Origin: Lentisphaerota bacterium
GTDB lineage: Bacteria > Verrucomicrobiota > Lentisphaeria > Oligosphaerales > JABHEG01
Direction: 5' to 3'
DNA length: 64,000 bases
Assembly: GCA_018676675.1 (NCBI GenBank)
Contig: JABHEG010000320.1
Coordinates: 1 to 64,000 of the forward strand
Position numbers and translations under genes: made by a program. Positions 62,009 to 64,000 of the stretch are shown here, piece by piece; position 1 is the stretch's first letter; each line of letters starts with the position of its first letter. Under the pieces are notes generated by a model. The model was given only the letters and a program-made list of their open reading frames with translations, was not told the origin of the DNA and ran no database searches.

Positions 62009-63073
62009 TTACTGCCCGCGTCGTTGGGCCAAATCGGTCTGTAACACCCGCAGAGCGACCCGCACCTCCTCGAAGGTCTGGTAGCGTTCGCGATAGTCCT
62101 GCTTGATCATCTTCGACAGCACGTCCACCAACTCGGGGCGGAACTCGCGCATCTTGCTGGCTGCCGTCAAACGTATTCTGGAGATGTGTCTGCGGGCCAG
62201 CGATTCCACCTCGTCAGAGTCGAAGTAGGTACGGCCGGTCAACGCGTAGTACATGACCATTCCAAGGCTGTAGATCTCACTGAAGGCATCCTCGCCTAAC
62301 CCCCACAGCCGTTCCGGGGGCATGTAGTAGGGGGAGCCGGACACGTACTCATCCATGGCCTGTATCGCATCCTCACAGCGCATGCACAGCCCGTAATCCA
62401 GAAGTACGGCCTCGCCTCGGGGCGTGATGACGATGTTCTCCGGCTTAAGGTCCCGGTAGAGATAGCCCGACTCATAGATGTGCGCATTGGCCGCAAGGAC
62501 CTGGGAGATGATCTTCAGGACGTGCCGCTCGCTCAGTTTGCCCTTCCAGCGTATAAGCTTGTCCAGTCGCTTCCCCTTGATGTACTCCATCACCGAGTAG
62601 TACTCACTGCCCGCGTAGCCACTGGCCACGCATTTGACCAGCCCGGTATGATCCCCCAGTTCCTTGCCGATCCGTGACTCGTTCACCAGGGCCTCGATCG
62701 CGGTGTCTCGGTCATCGCCACTCCGGAATAGCACTTTTGCCGCGAAGAGCTCTTCCGGATCCTCCAGATCGTACGCCATGTAGACACTACCCATTCCTCC
62801 ACCGCCAAGGGGACGGAACAACCAGAAGCGACTGACCTTCATGGGCATGAAGTTCATCGTCCTGCACTCGGGGCAAGGCGACATGCGCAGCGGGGGAAGA
62901 TCTGCCAGCCGGACTTCGCTCTTGCACTTCCGGCACGTGAGGTAACCGGATTCAAAATCATCGAGCGGAGTCGGCCCCGGCTCAGTCTCCTCCCCCTCCA
63001 CAGGAGAAGTTGCCGGCTCAGCCCCCCCCGCTGGGTCGACAGCATTCTTCTTCTTACGTCGGAAGAAAAGCAT
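62009..63073 (-). CDS. Hanks-type Ser/Thr kinase with N-terminal zinc ribbon
   Basis: The 354-residue protein has a charged leader, then a zinc ribbon with Cys47/Cys50 and Cys67/Cys70, and a kinase domain from about residue 81. The glycine loop is LGGGGMGSVY and ATP-binding Lys is 113. The catalytic loop reads YRDLKPEN with Tyr206 replacing the usual His, and the metal loop reads DYG (Asp226) instead of DFG. All essential charged residues remain, so activity is likely. There is no membrane segment. It lies convergent to the radical SAM gene and divergent from a second probable kinase gene at 63610. Confidence 0.9.
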   Translation of the reverse strand: MLFFRRKKKNAVDPAGGAEPATSPVEGEETEPGPTPLDDFESGYLTCRKCKSEVRLADLPPLRMSPCPECRTMNFMPMKVSRFWLFRPLGGGGMGSVYMAYDLEDPEELFAAKVLFRSGDDRDTAIEALVNESRIGKELGDHTGLVKCVASGYAGSEYYSVMEYIKGKRLDKLIRWKGKLSERHVLKIISQVLAANAHIYESGYLYRDLKPENIVITPRGEAVLLDYGLCMRCEDAIQAMDEYVSGSPYYMPPERLWGLGEDAFSEIYSLGMVMYYALTGRTYFDSDEVESLARRHISRIRLTAASKMREFRPELVDVLSKMIKQDYRERYQTFEEVRVALRVLQTDLAQRRGQ

Positions 63074-63301
63074 GGAAATCCCGGTATCTCGTTCCGTCAG
63101 TTCAGGTCATAGGGCGCCACTGGTCAATGCGCAGGACACCGTCCGCATCCCCTTCTCACGCCCTTTGTTCTACACACGCGCATCAAAAATATAGCCTGAG
63201 AACCGACGCGTTGCCACCACAAACACCGCCCCGATAGCCAAGCGCTCTGTGAGTCTCAATACCTCTTCGCCGGCCCGCTGCCAACCGCCCCACTGGGGGC
63301 C
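63074..63301. other. Upstream region between divergent kinase genes
   Basis: This 228-bp stretch contains TATATT on the minus strand (near 63190-63196) that could be a -10 for the zinc-ribbon kinase, but no matching -35. No gene is supported. Confidence 0.35.
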
Positions 63302-63330
63302 TTGACATCGTCTGTGCGCTCCCATATAAT
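63302..63330 (+). promoter_or_regulatory. Full-consensus sigma70 promoter
   Basis: TTGACA (63302-63307) and TATAAT (63325-63330) are separated by exactly 17 bases, a perfect match to the housekeeping consensus. Transcription should start near 63337, leaving about 270 nt before the next start codon. Confidence 0.8.
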
Positions 63331-63336
63331 TCAGCG

Positions 63337-63609
63337 TTCGTCGAGACGGCTGATGAACCGGCTGAGGCAGTGTCGTCCGAACTCGCCCTTTTCTCGGGGC
63401 TCGCCGTTCAGACGCCTTGGGACGCCTCTGTTCCGGACTCGCACTGTAGCTACACGCAATACGGGTTGCGCCTCACCGACTCGAGTCGCCGTGCGCAACG
63501 TGATAGTTGAGACCGTGTCAAGACATGCTGGTTCCCGGGAACAGGCATCGATCCGAAGCCGCCCCGGCAGTCGCTCAGGCCGGACCAGCAGTAGAGAAAG
63601 GCACCCCAA
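63337..63609 (+). ncRNA. Long structured leader or small RNA of unknown type
   Basis: About 270 nt follow the consensus promoter before the GTG at 63610. They include nested structure: GTTGCGC (63465-63471) pairs with GCGCAAC (63493-63499) around the palindrome CGACTCGAGTCG (63477-63488), and GTTCCCGGGAAC (63531-63542) is self-complementary. I could not match it to tmRNA, RNase P, 6S or SRP RNA by eye. It could be an untranslated regulatory leader or a separate transcript. Confidence 0.4.
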
Positions 63610-64000
63610 GTGAACGCGGACGTCAAATGGTTCTGCCGCCTCGCGATTGATCAGCTCCTGCTTAGTGCTGACCTCTGCCGGAACCTGGCAGGATCCCTGG
63701 AGCCGGATTGCGATCTCCTGACCTTTGCTCAGGCCGTCGTGGACCAGGGCCTCTGTGAGGATATGGAAAAAGTCCAGGAGGTCCTCAACGCAGCCTTCCA
63801 GCATGCCCAGAATGGCGTTGAGCCCATCTTGGACGAGTTGGAGTCAGGCCAGGATGGGCCGCCATCCCCCCGCGAGCCCGACGAAGATGCCGGACGCACC
63901 CAGAAGATCGGGATCACCCCTGGGAAAGCGCCGGCCCCGATGCCTGAACGAACGCAGGTCATGGCGGTGGAAAAGGGAACGCTGCCAAACGCTGGTGGAA
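63610..64000 (+). CDS. N-terminal part of a probable PVC-type Ser/Thr kinase (partial)
   Basis: A GTG preceded by GAGAAAGG opens a frame of at least 130 codons that runs off the right edge without a stop. It starts VNADVKWFCRLAIDQLLL and continues with a helical region (TFAQAVVDQGLCEDMEKVQ). A Pro/Glu-rich linker (GQDGPPSPREPDEDAG) and a basic stretch follow. I recall similar N-terminal helical regions ahead of kinase domains in PVC proteins, but the kinase core itself lies outside the window. It was identified by hand translation, because open frames at the edge are easily missed. Confidence 0.6.
   Translation, partial: MNADVKWFCRLAIDQLLLSADLCRNLAGSLEPDCDLLTFAQAVVDQGLCEDMEKVQEVLNAAFQHAQNGVEPILDELESGQDGPPSPREPDEDAGRTQKIGITPGKAPAPMPERTQVMAVEKGTLPNAGG

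Noticed and set aside
1..64000. CRISPR arrays, rRNA genes, tRNA genes and integrase or phage genes
   Set aside because: None could be seen by eye; no regular repeat-spacer pattern, rRNA-like stretch or recombinase motif was found.

Overview
The window comes from a GC-rich (roughly 60%) Gram-negative-type bacterium. Lipoprotein and Sec signals, TRAP and ABC permeases, two Cys-type sulfatases, a sialate O-acetylesterase, a sialidase-like protein, a PQQ-type propeller giant, many PAS/GAF kinases and Ser/Thr kinases together suggest the PVC superphylum (Kiritimatiellota, Lentisphaerota or relatives). That placement is inference; no rRNA or tRNA gene was seen to settle it.

Region 1 (about 1-10000, minus strand) is a dense sensory locus. 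A soluble three-PAS histidine kinase and a sigma54-type response regulator lie upstream of a second operon. That operon encodes a receiver-PAS protein, a UrtA/AmiC-like periplasmic binding protein, a lipoprotein fusing an NrtA-like binding domain to a PDC/Cache domain, and a membrane dCache-HAMP-GAF protein that stops before any kinase domain. The genes overlap by ATGA junctions. A sigma54-like promoter and two near-identical TCAA-N6-TTGA sites sit upstream, which suggests a ligand-sensing circuit controlled by its own neighbour.

Region 2 (10-19 kb) is a glycan or ester degradation island: sulfatase, sialate O-acetylesterase, a 78-residue conserved-looking protein, a sialidase-like protein, and a 1186-residue enzyme whose SGNH hydrolase domain looks circularly permuted. 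Region 3 (19-29 kb) is housekeeping: gyrB-gyrA-recX, then a MetF/MetV-like fusion-thiL-tsaE-tsaB operon. The two are separated by a 137-bp inverted-repeat element with a 10-bp target duplication; a second copy lies at 36.2 kb.

Region 4 (29-49 kb) has an orphan two-domain ABC permease, three metallophosphoesterases, an rRNA cytosine methyltransferase, a second sulfatase, an amidohydrolase, a 1712-residue PQQ-repeat protein, a nucleoside hydrolase, a ribose-5-phosphate isomerase B-serine hydroxymethyltransferase fusion and a fused TRAP permease. The nucleoside hydrolase, isomerase and SHMT could form a short route from nucleosides to pentose phosphate and one-carbon units.

Region 5 (49-56 kb, minus strand) is an operon linking a ketosynthase that lacks one catalytic histidine to a 7TM histidine kinase, a second kinase and an NtrC-type regulator; a good sigma70 promoter precedes it. 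Region 6 (56-64 kb) has two radical SAM proteins, a creatininase-family hydrolase with an unrecognised secreted TIM-barrel-like protein, a Ser/Thr kinase, and a consensus sigma70 promoter with a long structured leader ahead of a gene that runs off the right edge.
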